Shown one piece after another: positions 44,650 through 56,094 of a stretch of 64,000 nucleotides of DNA (position 1 is its first letter; the number at the start of each line of letters is the position of its first letter). This DNA is from Kuschelorhynchus macadamiae (Eukaryota; Arthropoda; Insecta; Coleoptera; Curculionidae): the NCBI GenBank assembly GCA_030620095.1, contig JAUTXW010000325.1, positions 496,001 to 560,000 of the forward strand. Direction: 5' to 3'. Under the pieces are notes generated by a model. The model searched no databases and had not been told where the DNA came from. It worked only from the letters and a program-made list of their open reading frames with translations. Position numbers and translations under genes: made by a program.

Positions 44650-46083
44650 CAAAATTTGACTATCAATAGATTAATTCTAGCATATAAAAAAAAAAACCTT
44701 TTATTTTTAGATGCTATATATAGGAAACAATTTGCATTAATTGATGTCAAAGATACTTTGGACTTAACTTTTCTTGATGACAATGTACCTCTTTTAGACA
44801 AAACTTTTTTCATGGCACCTATATGTAGCAATGACATCATAATCATAATTAATGGTCTAAAGAATTCTAATTCCTATGGTCATGATGGTATCTATCTATC
44901 TCTAATAACATCCTCAAAACACATAAATTTAAAATAGCTGAGGTAATATCTTATCTGATAAACTTATATATTGAAAAGGATTTCTTCCCCGACAGTATAA
45001 AACTCAAAACTGTCTTGCCTCTGTATAAAATGGGAGATCATAATGATTTTGAAAATTATCACGGGATAAGTAGTATTTCCAAAATATTTGATATGTAGTA
45101 TTTCCAAAATATTTGAGCTGGTAATAAAAGATCAGCTGGTTTCGTTTTTTTACAAAAATAATCTGTTATCATTATCCCAGCATAGTTTTACACTAAACAG
45201 AAGCACTGAAACGGCACTCTGTCAGTTTCAATGAACAATTGTTGATTTCCTTGATAAAAGATTGTTAGTACTGGGTATGTTTATAGATTTTTCTCATACA
45301 TTTAATGTGGTGCATCGTAAAATGCTGCTTTCAAATCAATTTAAATATGGAGGGGAAGCCTTTAGATGTTCTGCAGTCCTACCTAACGAATCGAACACAG
45401 TCAGTGAGAGTCAATTCAACTCAAAGCAATCTTACAACAGTGAAGACATGGGTGCCTCAGGGCTCTATACTACGACCATTTCTTTTTTTGGTTTTTGGCA
45501 ATGACAAAAACCTTTAATGGTCTCCTCAAATTGATGAACTGTGTGGTAAGCTATGCAGCACTCGCTATGTACTCAACTTTGTCTTCACATTGAGGCCAGG
45601 ATGTTCTTTCAACATTATACTACGCATGTATCTATTCCAGAATAAAAAATATGGGATATTGGCATGTATCTATTCCAGAATAAAAAATATGGGATATTAA
45701 ATTGGGGTATGAGCCCCTCTGTTCAAAGAGTCTTTATTTTGCAGAAACATGCTATCCGTCTAATTGCTGGATTGGGTTTCAAAGAATCCTGTAGAGATGC
45801 CTTCCAAGGTTTGGGGGTTCTGAAAGTTGCTGGTATCTATATTTATGAAGTGTGTTGTTTCGTTTATTGCAACAAATTAATTTTTTTAGAAGTGAGATCT
45901 GCACATGGTTACGACACCAGATGGAAAACTCTTTTGTTACGCGAAACACATCGCTCGGCAATGTATCAAACATATTTTACAGGATGTGTACTGTTTAATA
46001 AATGGAGCAGCGAGAGATGCTGCCAATATAATTTTTTTTTAAAAATGGCTAAAAAAACATTTGCTGCACCAAACATTGTATAG
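44650..46083 (+). pseudogene. Jockey-like LINE reverse transcriptase relic
   Basis: Blocks in order: a pre-RT stretch at 44656-44937 (DNVPLLDKTFFMAPICSNDI, LKNSNSYGHDGI, the conserved SxGxDGI motif); ENYHGISSISKIFE; FIDFSHTFNVVHRKMLL (RT core, Asp); SYLTNRTQSVRVNSTQSNLT; VPQGSILRPFLFLVFGND. Next comes a jump past the rest of the palm to the C-terminal region at 45664-46083: YGILNWGMSPSVQRVFILQK, HAIRLIAGLGFKESCRDAF. Stops, frameshifts and an internal deletion show it is dead. The YxDD motif is missing through the deletion. No endonuclease domain is seen. Confidence 0.75.
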
Positions 46084-46795
46084 TGTAAGTGAGTTTTACA
46101 CTCAGTTTTACTTAGATGTGAGTAATCATTAAATATTTATATGTAGTACTCTCTATGGGGGTTATTTTAAGTTGATCCTTGAGGTAGCACTACTATTGCT
46201 ATTTCTGAAACTGTTACAGATACGGGGTTGGTTAAATTAGAGAAAATGTAGTTTTTATACCATTTTTTAAAAGCTTTAGACCTCCCAAAACCAATGATGT
46301 ATCTCATTTAGGTATTTAAAGTAGTTTACGATTTCCATCTGAAATTAACATGCATTTAGGTTTTTGGTCTCTCTCTAACTTTTTAAAAATAAAATAAAAA
46401 ATGTTTATTTAAAATTATTTAAAAAAACGTATTTAAAAAAAAGAGGCTGATCTGGTGTCCCAAAGCTGAAAGAACTTTTAATCTAAGGTCGCTATTGTGT
46501 AGAGAAGAAAAAACCAACAAACTTTTGTAATAGACTTTTTTTTTCAGAAAATTATAATAAAAATGATTTTGGGCTATTTTTATAAAACCCCCTGTAGTTC
46601 TAAAGTGAAAAAAAAAATTGTAATACATAAGCAGATGATAAGAGGACTCTAAAAAGAGACATATTTTCACTAATTTACCAATTTACTTTGTATGTCTTAC
46701 CAGTATAGAGACAGCAATGGTGCTATCACACCCTCTATAAATTTAAATGTCCTATACATAATAATTAACCAAAACTGATTTAATTTATTATGGGA
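46084..46795. other. Gap without gene
   Basis: AT-rich, nothing recognised. Confidence 0.45.
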
Positions 46796-46961
46796 ATACT
46801 ACTGGAATTAGTGGAATTAGTAGTATTACTGTTTGAATTATTGGAATTACTGGTATTAATAGTGGAATTAGTGGTATTAGTGAAATCAGTGGTATTACTG
46901 TTGAAATTGGTGGTATAATTTGAAATTGGTGTACACGATTTTGGACTGCGGTTTACCCCTT
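46796..46961. repeat. GGAATTAGTGGTATTAGT minisatellite with inverted head
   Basis: Repeats such as GGAATTAGTGGAATTAGTAG run to about 46925. They are followed by GTGTACACGATTTTGGACTG and CGGTTTACCCC (46930-46961), the reverse complement of the conserved head. Confidence 0.75.
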
Positions 46962-47109
46962 GGAAAAAAGCAAGGAAAAAGAGACCTGTCTTCTAAAAAT
47001 AAAGCTTGTGTCACAAAACCTAAGATGGAAACTCATATAAATGCCATAGTACCACAACTGTCTACCTTATATGTCACTACTTTAACGAAATGTCGCCAGA
47101 ATTCTTTAT

Positions 47110-47430
47110 TTGTGGTTACAAGACTTATGTAAGACAAATTTTGGAACACACTGTCATGGTCTACTGTCTTTATTTCAGGAACGATATTGACTTATTGGAA
47201 TGAGTTCAAAGAAAGGCTACAAAAATCCTACCCTCTCTTAGAGGCTTATTGTATGAACAATGAATAAAAGCCCTTGGACTTAATAAGTTTGCCGGTCTTA
47301 GCCACAGACTAACCAGACAAAAACTTCTACACCAATCATTGGTACAATGTGGAGTAATCTTCCAGAAAAAATTGAGACAACTCACCATGTAAACGTCTTT
47401 AAAAATAAAATAGATCCTCATTTAAACAAT
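47110..47430 (+). pseudogene. CR1-like LINE C-terminal fragment
   Basis: The frame, with stops, reads TYVRQILEHTVMVYCLYFRN, DIDLLE, then VQRKATKILPSLRGLLYEQ and IKALGLNKFAGLSHRLTRQ. This is the familiar VQRRATK...LxYExRLxxLxL region near the end of CR1-type reverse transcriptases. It may extend a little upstream. Confidence 0.7.
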
Positions 47431-47844
47431 TGATTATTAAGTGCATGGTTTAAAAAAAGTTTGTTGGTTTTTCTGCCAATGGTGTCAACTCATCAATAAT
47501 AATAATAATATCTTTCCAGCTTATGTAGTATTTTTTGAGTAATATTTCCCTTTCGAATTTTTTTATAAAAGGTCTCAGTGTTTCATGGTCCTCAGAATAA
47601 GGTAAATTTTGATATAGATTTACATTATAAATTCAAATGTGCAATCGTCCCACACCACCTCCAGAAGGGGAGGAAAAAATTTTAAGACCTAAAAAGATTT
47701 ATTTCTTAGTTCACATGAAACTGTAAAATTTTTGACTTTTTAGCATTAGCCTATATGACAACTTTTCAGGCAAGCATGTGTATATTGCTTATCAAAGGTT
47801 TTGGTTCCTCTAAAAATACAGTGATATGTTTAGAACCATGCAAA
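47431..47844. other. Gap without gene
   Basis: A short AAT run (about 47497-47510), otherwise nothing recognised. Confidence 0.45.
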
Positions 47845-48066
47845 CCCGTATTCACTAAAAAGGTTTAACTGTCAAGTGAGACTAGGTCTAACTACAGTCG
47901 TAGGTTTAAGGTGACATTTTCAACAACTGAACAAATATTTTTTCTAAATGACATAATTACAAACTGACAGTGGTATAAGCAAAACATAACTGGCGAACTA
48001 AGAGTTTTAACTACCATGGCAACTAGACCCGGACTAACTCTTAAACCTTTTTTGTGAATATGGGGG
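47845..48066. mobile_element. Short MITE with inverted ends
   Basis: CCCGTATTCACTAAAAAGG at the left pairs with CCTTTTTTGTGAATATGGGG at the right, and the pairing continues inward (GGTTTAA, CTAG). About 220 bp, no coding capacity. Confidence 0.6.
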
Positions 48067-48384
48067 CAAGTGTCTATTGGGTACCAATGAATTTAACAAT
48101 CCTTTAATTTTGATGACTGAAAATTATAAAAAATAAATAGTCTTACATTTTTGTAAGCGAGCCTTTCCTCACCTCATAATATTACGTTAAATCAAAGAAT
48201 ATTTTGACTGCTATTTGGGATGCAACATTTTGATTTTTCTTAAACTAATATAGTACAGATGGATCACGGATAATCAAAAAATCTGGATGACCGACACATA
48301 TATTTATTGTATGTTTTTTTTTGTTTTGATAAAAAAAATGTAGATACCATATTTTTTAGATAATACTCTTTCTTGTATAAATTA

Positions 48385-48629
48385 AGGATGGGCTTTTATA
48401 GATATATCGATAGTTACCGATAGGTGAGCAATAATGTTGATAGGTAAGTTTTTTTGCTCTTCAATAATTTAGCCCCAAAATATACTTATTGATAGGTAGC
48501 AATGAACTATCGATAGAAAGGAACACCTATTGATAGGTCCATAACTAATGACATATTGATAAATAAAATATACACACGTAATGTCCTATCACCTATAGAT
48601 AGGTAAAATCTAATATCGCCCATCACTAG
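48385..48629. mobile_element. Short element rich in GATAGGT and ATCGAT
   Basis: The ends AGGATGGGC and GCCCATCACT are inverted. The inside has about ten GATAGGT/ACCTATC or CGATAG copies. Confidence 0.5.
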
Positions 48630-48886
48630 TGTTTACTAATGTTCCAATATATTAATGTGTTAATTTGCTAAAGACATCCTGGTTTTACAAATGTTTGTTT
48701 GTTTGTTAATAGGACTTGCCCATGACAATTACTTAAAACAATATAATTTAAATATATCACACACATACATATCATAACAAACAGAATTTTAAAAGGAAAG
48801 AAAATGAATTCAAAAATAATACTGACTAGTCAATGCGTGACATCAAAAACTGGTGGAGAAATCAGTCTTGCAATTGCCCTTTTAAA

Positions 48887-49262
48887 TTAAGGGAGTGACA
48901 TATTAAAAAAGTCAACATCCATCAAGTTTGCATTTCGCATCATTCTGTTTGTTGAATTATTTTGACCGTACAGTGTTCTGTGTTGTTCAAGTTCAAACAT
49001 ATTGGACCGTCTCAATAACCTTGGTGGTACGTAAAAGTTTAAGTTTGTTAAAATTTCAGGACATGACACCAAGTTATTAATAATTTTGAAAACAAAGATT
49101 GCATCTGACTTTATCCTTCTGCAACTGAGTTTCTCAATTCCCAGCAACGAATGAATATTGTTATAGTCCACCTCTTCAGGTGGTATTTTAAGCTTGAAAG
49201 CAATATAACGAAGGAATTTGTTTTGGACTTTTTCAATTGATTGACTATAACATGCAAAAAAA
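48887..49262 (-). pseudogene. LINE reverse transcriptase C-terminal fragment, jockey-like
   Basis: The - strand reads SQSIEKVQNKFLRYIAFKLK, then IHSLLGIEKLSCRRIKSDAI, FKIINNLVSCPEIL and YVPPRLLRRSNMF, ending with a stop at 48887. This is the C-terminal region of jockey-type ORF2 proteins, open for 94 codons. It is 5'-truncated near 49262. Confidence 0.75.
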
Positions 49263-52140
49263 TCAGCTCAAAAGATATTGAAATATTGCTTTATCAACAA
49301 GATATGTTTCTTTGACAATAAAGCATATTTTGAATTTGAATTGGAAAATTATGGGTACACAAAAAATTTAACAATTCAATAAGAATCTATTAATCAATAT
49401 GGACTATATGTTTATTTTTAAAAATACTTTTCAAATTTGGAGTATGTTACATTGTAATTAGCAGAATTAAATCTTAGGATTTTGTTTCTTTTACAACCAA
49501 GTATATAACTAGATGTCACTATCACATATTTGGAATATCAAGAGAGGTCAAGATCAAGGTCAAGATACACATGGATAATCCACATCCAAAATCATAGGTT
49601 TTTTAGGTACCTCAGAGTCGAGCTCAGAGTATCATACCTAAATTTTTTAACAGTTATCAATAACTGCTATTAAAAATGTAATATTGATCCTAAATTTTCC
49701 TTTTAACATAAAACGAATATTTAAGTAAATATTAAAAAAATTTATATGGTATTTTAGGCTTATAATTGTATGTATGATTTCCAGTTTAAAGGGCTACAAA
49801 AATTAACTTTCAAATGTAAATTTAAATTCAAAATACAATTGTAAAACAAGGCAGGCCCAGAGCTCTTTAGAATTCCTCTCTCTAGATTGACAATAAGCCA
49901 AAATTTGCCTTCATATATTGAGGTGAAAATTGTTTAACACAATAACGTTCATATTAGAAAATAAGCTCCAAAATAAGAAAAACCCAAAAATGTTTAAAAG
50001 AAAAGTACAAAAATATCTTAATTTGCATTTTATTAAATTATGGAATTTTTAGATTACAAAGAAGAATACCTATTCTATTCATAAAGGTATCATAAATAGC
50101 TGAATACACATTTGTATAGATACTTATGTGTAAGAATAGTAGATATTGTGTTTTACTAAGTTTGTTAGTTTGTTTCCACAAATCTGTGTAGACCAAAGAC
50201 TAGATCTATATAAGTTGCTATAAAAGTAATTACTGTGTTGAATAAATGAATTTAAAAAGTCAATGAGTTGTATGATGTAAGTGTAAATCTTCCAGAATAG
50301 AAAAAAAAAGGTAGCCCAAAGTTCATTACTGTAGGTATAATACCTATATTATATCTGGACCAAGGATATACTAACTAACAATGTTACTGTCACTAGATTT
50401 ATTCATAAGTTATATATTCTATAACCATTATTGAAAGTTTACAATGTCACAAAAGAAATAGTAGGATATACATACAGGTAATATTTATTTTAAGAAAATC
50501 TTTGGAAAATGTAAATCATATGTTGGTTATATAAAATATAAGGTAACTGAAATTATAGATCATTTACAAAAAATTACTAGAATAAATATTGCTATCAGAG
50601 AATGCACTTTTCGATTTCGAATACTTGTAATGAACAATAGGTTTCTAGGACAAAATATCTTAATTCATGTATATGAATATCTGAAAACCCTCAATACTGC
50701 TGCATTTAAATTGACTTTGGAATAAAACAAATATAATGATAATCAATAAAAACAATAAAAGGCTTCTCACAAATCACGTTTTCATAATGAAATATCTATG
50801 ATTCTCAAGCTGATAAAATAGCACAATAAAATGACTGTTATTGTTTGGCACTATTAAAATATCAATAATAAATAATCCACACCTCTACTGACAAATTCTT
50901 GACTTAAAATTGAAGTTAAAATCCTGGAGTCACTTAACAACACATCACAACACAGCACATATCCATTTACAGTAAACAAAACAACACGAAAATTCAGAAA
51001 AAGGCCGAAAACCTCCTTTTTTCGGAATATTTTGACAGTTCAATACTCACAAACGCGCACCCACTAAAACATTGGTCGTTCAACTATTTCATTTTCTTTA
51101 CTTGTCCCTCAGAGATACTTCCCCTTTTTTTCCGTCTCTCTTTTATCCATACCAATGGTCGTATTGATGAAAGTGACGAAAAGGATAGAAAACGTGTCAT
51201 TTACCGTTAAAGTAATTTCTATTCTCAATGATTAGATGGCGCCATAGAATTTTATTCAATGTAGACTTCCCAAAGGTAGGCAAGCATTGATACCATTGAT
51301 GGTATTGATGTTTTAACTATTTTTACGGACAAGAAAAATGAAAATATCCTTGTCAGTTGTCTTAAGTTTTGAAAGAGATTTAAATTAAATAAACTTTTTC
51401 CTACAAAGCGTTAGACAGTAACAGTGATTTGATTTACTGATGATGACAATAAGATAAAGTTTGTTACCTATCATCCCTGCGTTTCGATTTTACCATATAA
51501 GCTTAAAAAAATGATATGGGTTTATTGGGATTGGGTATTGAATTCTGCTAATTACCTACTCCAGAGAAAGAGAGCGATTAGAGAGGGAAATAATTCGAGT
51601 GTTCTTTGCATTTGCAAATTTGATGCGGTAAATACTTGAAAGTATTTCATTATTGCCAGGACTAAGATATTAATTTTTTTTTACTTCAATAAAGATTTGG
51701 GTGCTACATTACATTGCCAAAACATTATGTTGGATTTTGTTGTTTTTTGACAAAAAAACAATTCTTGAGAGCTTCTAGCATTCACATCGAATTTTTATAT
51801 TTTTAGAGTCTAAAAAATAAAGTCAAAACCTCTGCAAACTGGATATTTTATTTAATTAATGGAATTTGAAAGAAGTCTATGGTTGTTCTTGGAGTATTTT
51901 TCAGCTTTGAGGATCAATTAGATAATCCAGTTTGAATGGGAAAATAGAGGATACTTAAGACAAATCTTTAAACGAGGATTTTTTGTGTATTTTTAGTTCA
52001 TAAACCTAATTTTTTTTCATAAAGGACTGTAAATATTTGCAAAATATCATAGCATATTTGAATATATTTTGTTCTGCAGATACAATGTACAGTCAATTTC
52101 TTGGTAACAAATACATACTGCGCAAGCAGCAAGGTATGCG
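49263..52140. other. Long stretch without identified gene
   Basis: No coding sequence recognised. The part at 50880-51300 is less AT-rich and holds TAGATGGCGCCAT; it could be regulatory or another repeat, but nothing decides this. Confidence 0.4.
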
Positions 52141-52144
52141 CAGG

Positions 52145-52559
52145 CAGGGTTGCCAGACGTCTCGATTTAGGCGGGATTGTCTCTCTTTTTACCACACGTC
52201 CCGCCTTCGGCTTCCTAGATAAGGGAAAAAAAGTCAAAAATATTAGTCACGATTTGGCACGCTTTTTCACAGAGACGACGATTTGGTTTGGTCTCATCGA
52301 CAGGGCAATTTTTGACCAAATATATTTATTTCGGGCCTTATGCTTCTATAGTCGGTATAATCTTTGCCTCCACGCATGTCAGTTCGGTAGGAAATTTTAC
52401 CATTTTAGCGGCTTTTCTTGTGTGATGATCGTCAAGATTCGAATTTTTAACATATATGCGTTTTTGATCCATGTGTCAAGAAAAGCGAATTATTTTTAAT
52501 ATTATTGGTCTCTGATTTATGTGTCCTGCTTCTTCATTTCCAAAATCTGGCAACCCCTG
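52145..52559. mobile_element. hAT-like MITE
   Basis: The ends CAGGGTTGCCAGA and TCTGGCAACCCCTG are inverted. Eight-base flanks TGCGCAGG and TGTTCAAG agree at five positions, so any target duplication has decayed. Internal CGATTTAGGCGGGATTGTC and CGTCCCGCC segments are GC-richer than the surroundings. Confidence 0.65.
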
Positions 52560-52984
52560 TGTTCAAGATGTCCACCGCACGCGGCCTCTCGTTTTAACCT
52601 GAACTGTCCTCGCATTTGAATCCACTATACCTAATCATGGATAAAAAATACTAAAGACATAACTTTTTATATTAATCCTGTTCGGGAAATATTGTTCCCA
52701 AATAGTTTAAATATTCCCAGCGTATTTGACCTAATTACATGTACGCTCGGTATATCGGAAACCAATCAGAATAGAAAGAAAGAAACTTTTGTTTAACATA
52801 CCTACTTACATATGAATCTGTGTAATACAAGTCCAAGAAGATGCTAACATAAAAAAGAAAAGTTAAACAAACATACAATCAAAAACAATAAAAAGTTAGG
52901 AAATATTAAGTCAGATTCAATGGTAGTGTCTCCAACTATTCCTTAACTGAGTAAAAACAATCTGCCAGAAATAAAATTTTATTT

Positions 52985-53420
52985 TACCCTTAAACTGAGA
53001 ACACCCTCTTAAAGATTCTAATTATCTTTTGACGATGCTTACACTCTAGACAGAGACCTGACATGGTTGCCAAGTTTGTTGTAGAGTTTTAGATCAAGAG
53101 AATTACGGCAAAAATTGGTGAGTCAATGTCTATTAAGCAATAAATCATTCGCGTATCTTGTACTATAATTATGCTTATGCGACAGAAGAGGAAGGTTACG
53201 AGACGGTCTATGAATTTTGAGCAACGTCTGATACATATAAATACATGCAATGTATTTGAGAAATAAAGACCTACAAGAGATCGTAGTATCAACACCTTCA
53301 ATCACTCTAATTGTCCTGTTTTGAACTTTAAAAGCTCTATCAGCATCCGTAGATCCACCCCACACGATCATGCCGTAACTCAAGATAGAATGATAGTTGG
53401 CGAAATAAAAGAATACCCCA
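52985..53420 (-). pseudogene. LINE reverse transcriptase C-terminal fragment
   Basis: The - strand reads FANYHSILSYGMIVWGGSTD, AFKVQNRTIRVIEGVDTTIS, then HKHNYSTRYANDLLLNRH. After a stop it continues LTNFCRNSLDLKLYNKLGN. This is the typical HSxLxYGIxxWG...QKRxIRxI...YxTR region of jockey/I-type ORF2 proteins, 5'-truncated. Confidence 0.75.
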
Positions 53421-55470
53421 AGTTAAAAGTGCAAATTTTACACTTCAGATATATTAAAGCATATCCTAGAACATCATACCGTACAAGATTTAACTTACCG
53501 TTGCCGATACCGCTAAATTTCATTCCCATAGGATAACTTTGTGGCATATTTAACCAGCAAATATTCAACGAATTATAATTCTGACAAAGTCTAGCGTAAA
53601 TAAAACCCCTGAATAAAAGAAACCTGCCACTTAATTTATCGCCGCAATCCATATCAATTTTTATACTTCCAAGACATGTTTTTATACTTCCAAGAAACGA
53701 AGAAACTGTCTCTCTAACTGCTTGCTTTTCCAGAATTCTCTGCAGTAAAAGTAAACATAGCAATTTCCGCTTCCCGAATCATAAACATCTTTTATTCGTT
53801 AAAAATATCGGGCCATGTTTGATGACATATCACACCTCCTTTATCGTGAAAGTTTGTATATATTAGTGATCAAAAAAAACAATTTAGTTTTAAAATGAGT
53901 TAGAAGTTCGCTGTTGTGCTACGCTTTTGGTAGCGTAATTCTTATGTTTTTACATACAATATAAATGATTTAAAATAAACACAGTAGTTTTTTGGGTTAT
54001 TGTCAATAGAGTAGGTATATAATCTTTGTTTTATTCCGTGCAAGCTAAGTGCCTCTCAAGCGAAAGGCGATGTCTCTATATTTTCCCTATCAAAGGATTT
54101 TATTAAACTATCTGTTGTATACAGTGCGACAACCTCTTTAGATACAAGCATAAAAGTGTGTTTCTTTTTATTGGAGCTAAAAGTGACTCCAAAGTAAATT
54201 GTCGATTTTATAACTAAGATGAGATGATTTTATTGTGAAAAGTTTGGTTTTAAGAATTTTATTCATTTCAGTCTATCAAAACTGCATTTAACTGATACCA
54301 CACATATTTTTTATTTTTGATAAAGCTGATTTTATTGATAATAGAAAAAAGTCAAATAGTTCAAAAAATTAGTAAATTAATTTTGCAGAATTAGCACCTA
54401 TGGAAATATCAACCCAAGAGTTTGTTGTTTGTTTAATTTTAAGTAGATTACAATTCTTCTTCAAAATTAGTAAATAAATTAAAAATAATTTGTTTTCCCG
54501 CTTTTATAGGTCGGAACTGTAATTAAATAATCCTTTCCGATCTACATCGGTTGATGATAGTTGCTTGTTGTTGACCTAGTACAAAAGGGGTGACTAATAT
54601 TTGACAAACTAAACAGATTTAAAAAAGTATAAAAAATAAATAAGAAACGAAGCCGAGAACCACAGAAAAAGATAAAACAAAATAAATAAAAAATATAAAA
54701 TAAATATGTCTCTGCAAGGCATTGAGAATTGTTCCCGAGGTGACCCCAAATCTAGACAGATACAGTTTTGGTAGTGATGTTATGCTGAACTAGTTTTTTT
54801 TGTATTTGTTCGTATTCCTCAAATTCTTCATACATTTTATCACATATATTTTATAGAGTTGTAATACATGCACCAGACCACATTCGCGAAATAGGTTAGT
54901 TGAATATAATTGTAAATACAAACAATCTTATATATTGAGACAGGCATTACCTCATGTAGAAATGCCGTATTTTGAATGTTACTTTATGACGTCTACCTAT
55001 CACCGAACAGCAAAAGGTAAACACAACAACGACAAATCGTACAAAGAAGCATGATTCTTGATCAAGTGACGCATTTTTGACTCGCGACCGATGTGAGACT
55101 TCGCAGATTCAACAGATACTACATGGAAACTTTCTTACCTACTGAATCTTTCATTTCTTTATGTAGGCTAATATCCCACCTTTCTAAAAACGCACAATTC
55201 AGACTTTTCAAGGTAGGTTGCCCATTTCATTTTGTTTTTAGTATGACCGTATACGTTTAGAATGAATACACATTATTTTCAAATTTATATATAATATGCT
55301 TTACACATTATTTTTCGTTTTTCCCACTCTTTTATTAGCTTTATTTCTCTGAGTGTTTTTTTTTTCGATCTTCCTCATTTGTCTGGCTCAAATTTCATAA
55401 TAGTATACAGTTTTCTTGACAAAATAATATGATGTTTTCGTTAATAAAGAAGTTACTTTTCTGAAATATC
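53421..55470. other. Gap without identified gene
   Basis: AT-rich. An open frame at 53380-53763 (- strand) has no recognisable motif beyond its overlap with the LINE fragment. Any non-coding first exon of the synaptobrevin gene could lie here or further upstream. Confidence 0.4.
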
Positions 55471-55477
55471 GCAACTC

Positions 55478-55560
55478 CATGTGTAGAGCATTTGGTTGGC
55501 ACTGGAGAGGACTTGGATTCCATGTCCGTCGGGTAATAATCGTACTGTTTTTATATCAGA
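55478..55560 (+). repeat. tRNA-like segment, possible SINE head
   Basis: GTAGAGCATTTGGTTGGCAC resembles a tRNA D-arm/A-box region. GGACTTGGATTCCATGTCC resembles a variable loop plus B-box (GGTTCGAATCC type). A complete cloverleaf does not form, so it is not a tRNA gene. A tRNA-derived SINE is possible. Confidence 0.3.
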
Positions 55561-56094
55561 CTGCGTTTTTGGTTAGCCCTGGTTTTCTTATTTGATATAA
55601 AAAGGTGTGTCTATAATAAAACAGTATAGATATTATGTGATTGGTTGTTAAAAAGGTGTGAGTATATGACGGGTTGGTTCTAAACCATATATGAGGAGGA
55701 ACTGGACGGTTAAACTATTATGTGGCAACAATGGAATACCTTTAAACTATTACTGCACAATGTAAATATACTTTTGACGTTGGTGGCAAGTGGAATTCAT
55801 CATAAGATGTTAATTTATAAAATGGTGATCTGTTAGATAGTAAACGTCACATTTTTTTATTTTTCTTTATTTTTGTAGTATTTCTTTTGTGTTTACTTAA
55901 TTTGAGGTAAATCGTTTATCAAAACAAGTAAGCCTATTTCAAAATATTTTTGTAAGATAGTTGGTCTGCCAAGTAGATATTTTTATTGTCTCTTCTTCAT
56001 GAATCCAATTCTGATAATTGTGACTAATCGAATTTACATTTATTGTATTCTGTAGCATTGCAAAAAGTACACTTTATGATTTTTATAGAGAGAT

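Noticed and set aside
53380..53763. - strand frame of 127 codons
   Set aside because: Its end overlaps the LINE fragment out of frame and the rest matches nothing known to me.
55478..55560. tRNA gene
   Set aside because: A- and B-box-like words are present but acceptor and anticodon stems do not form.
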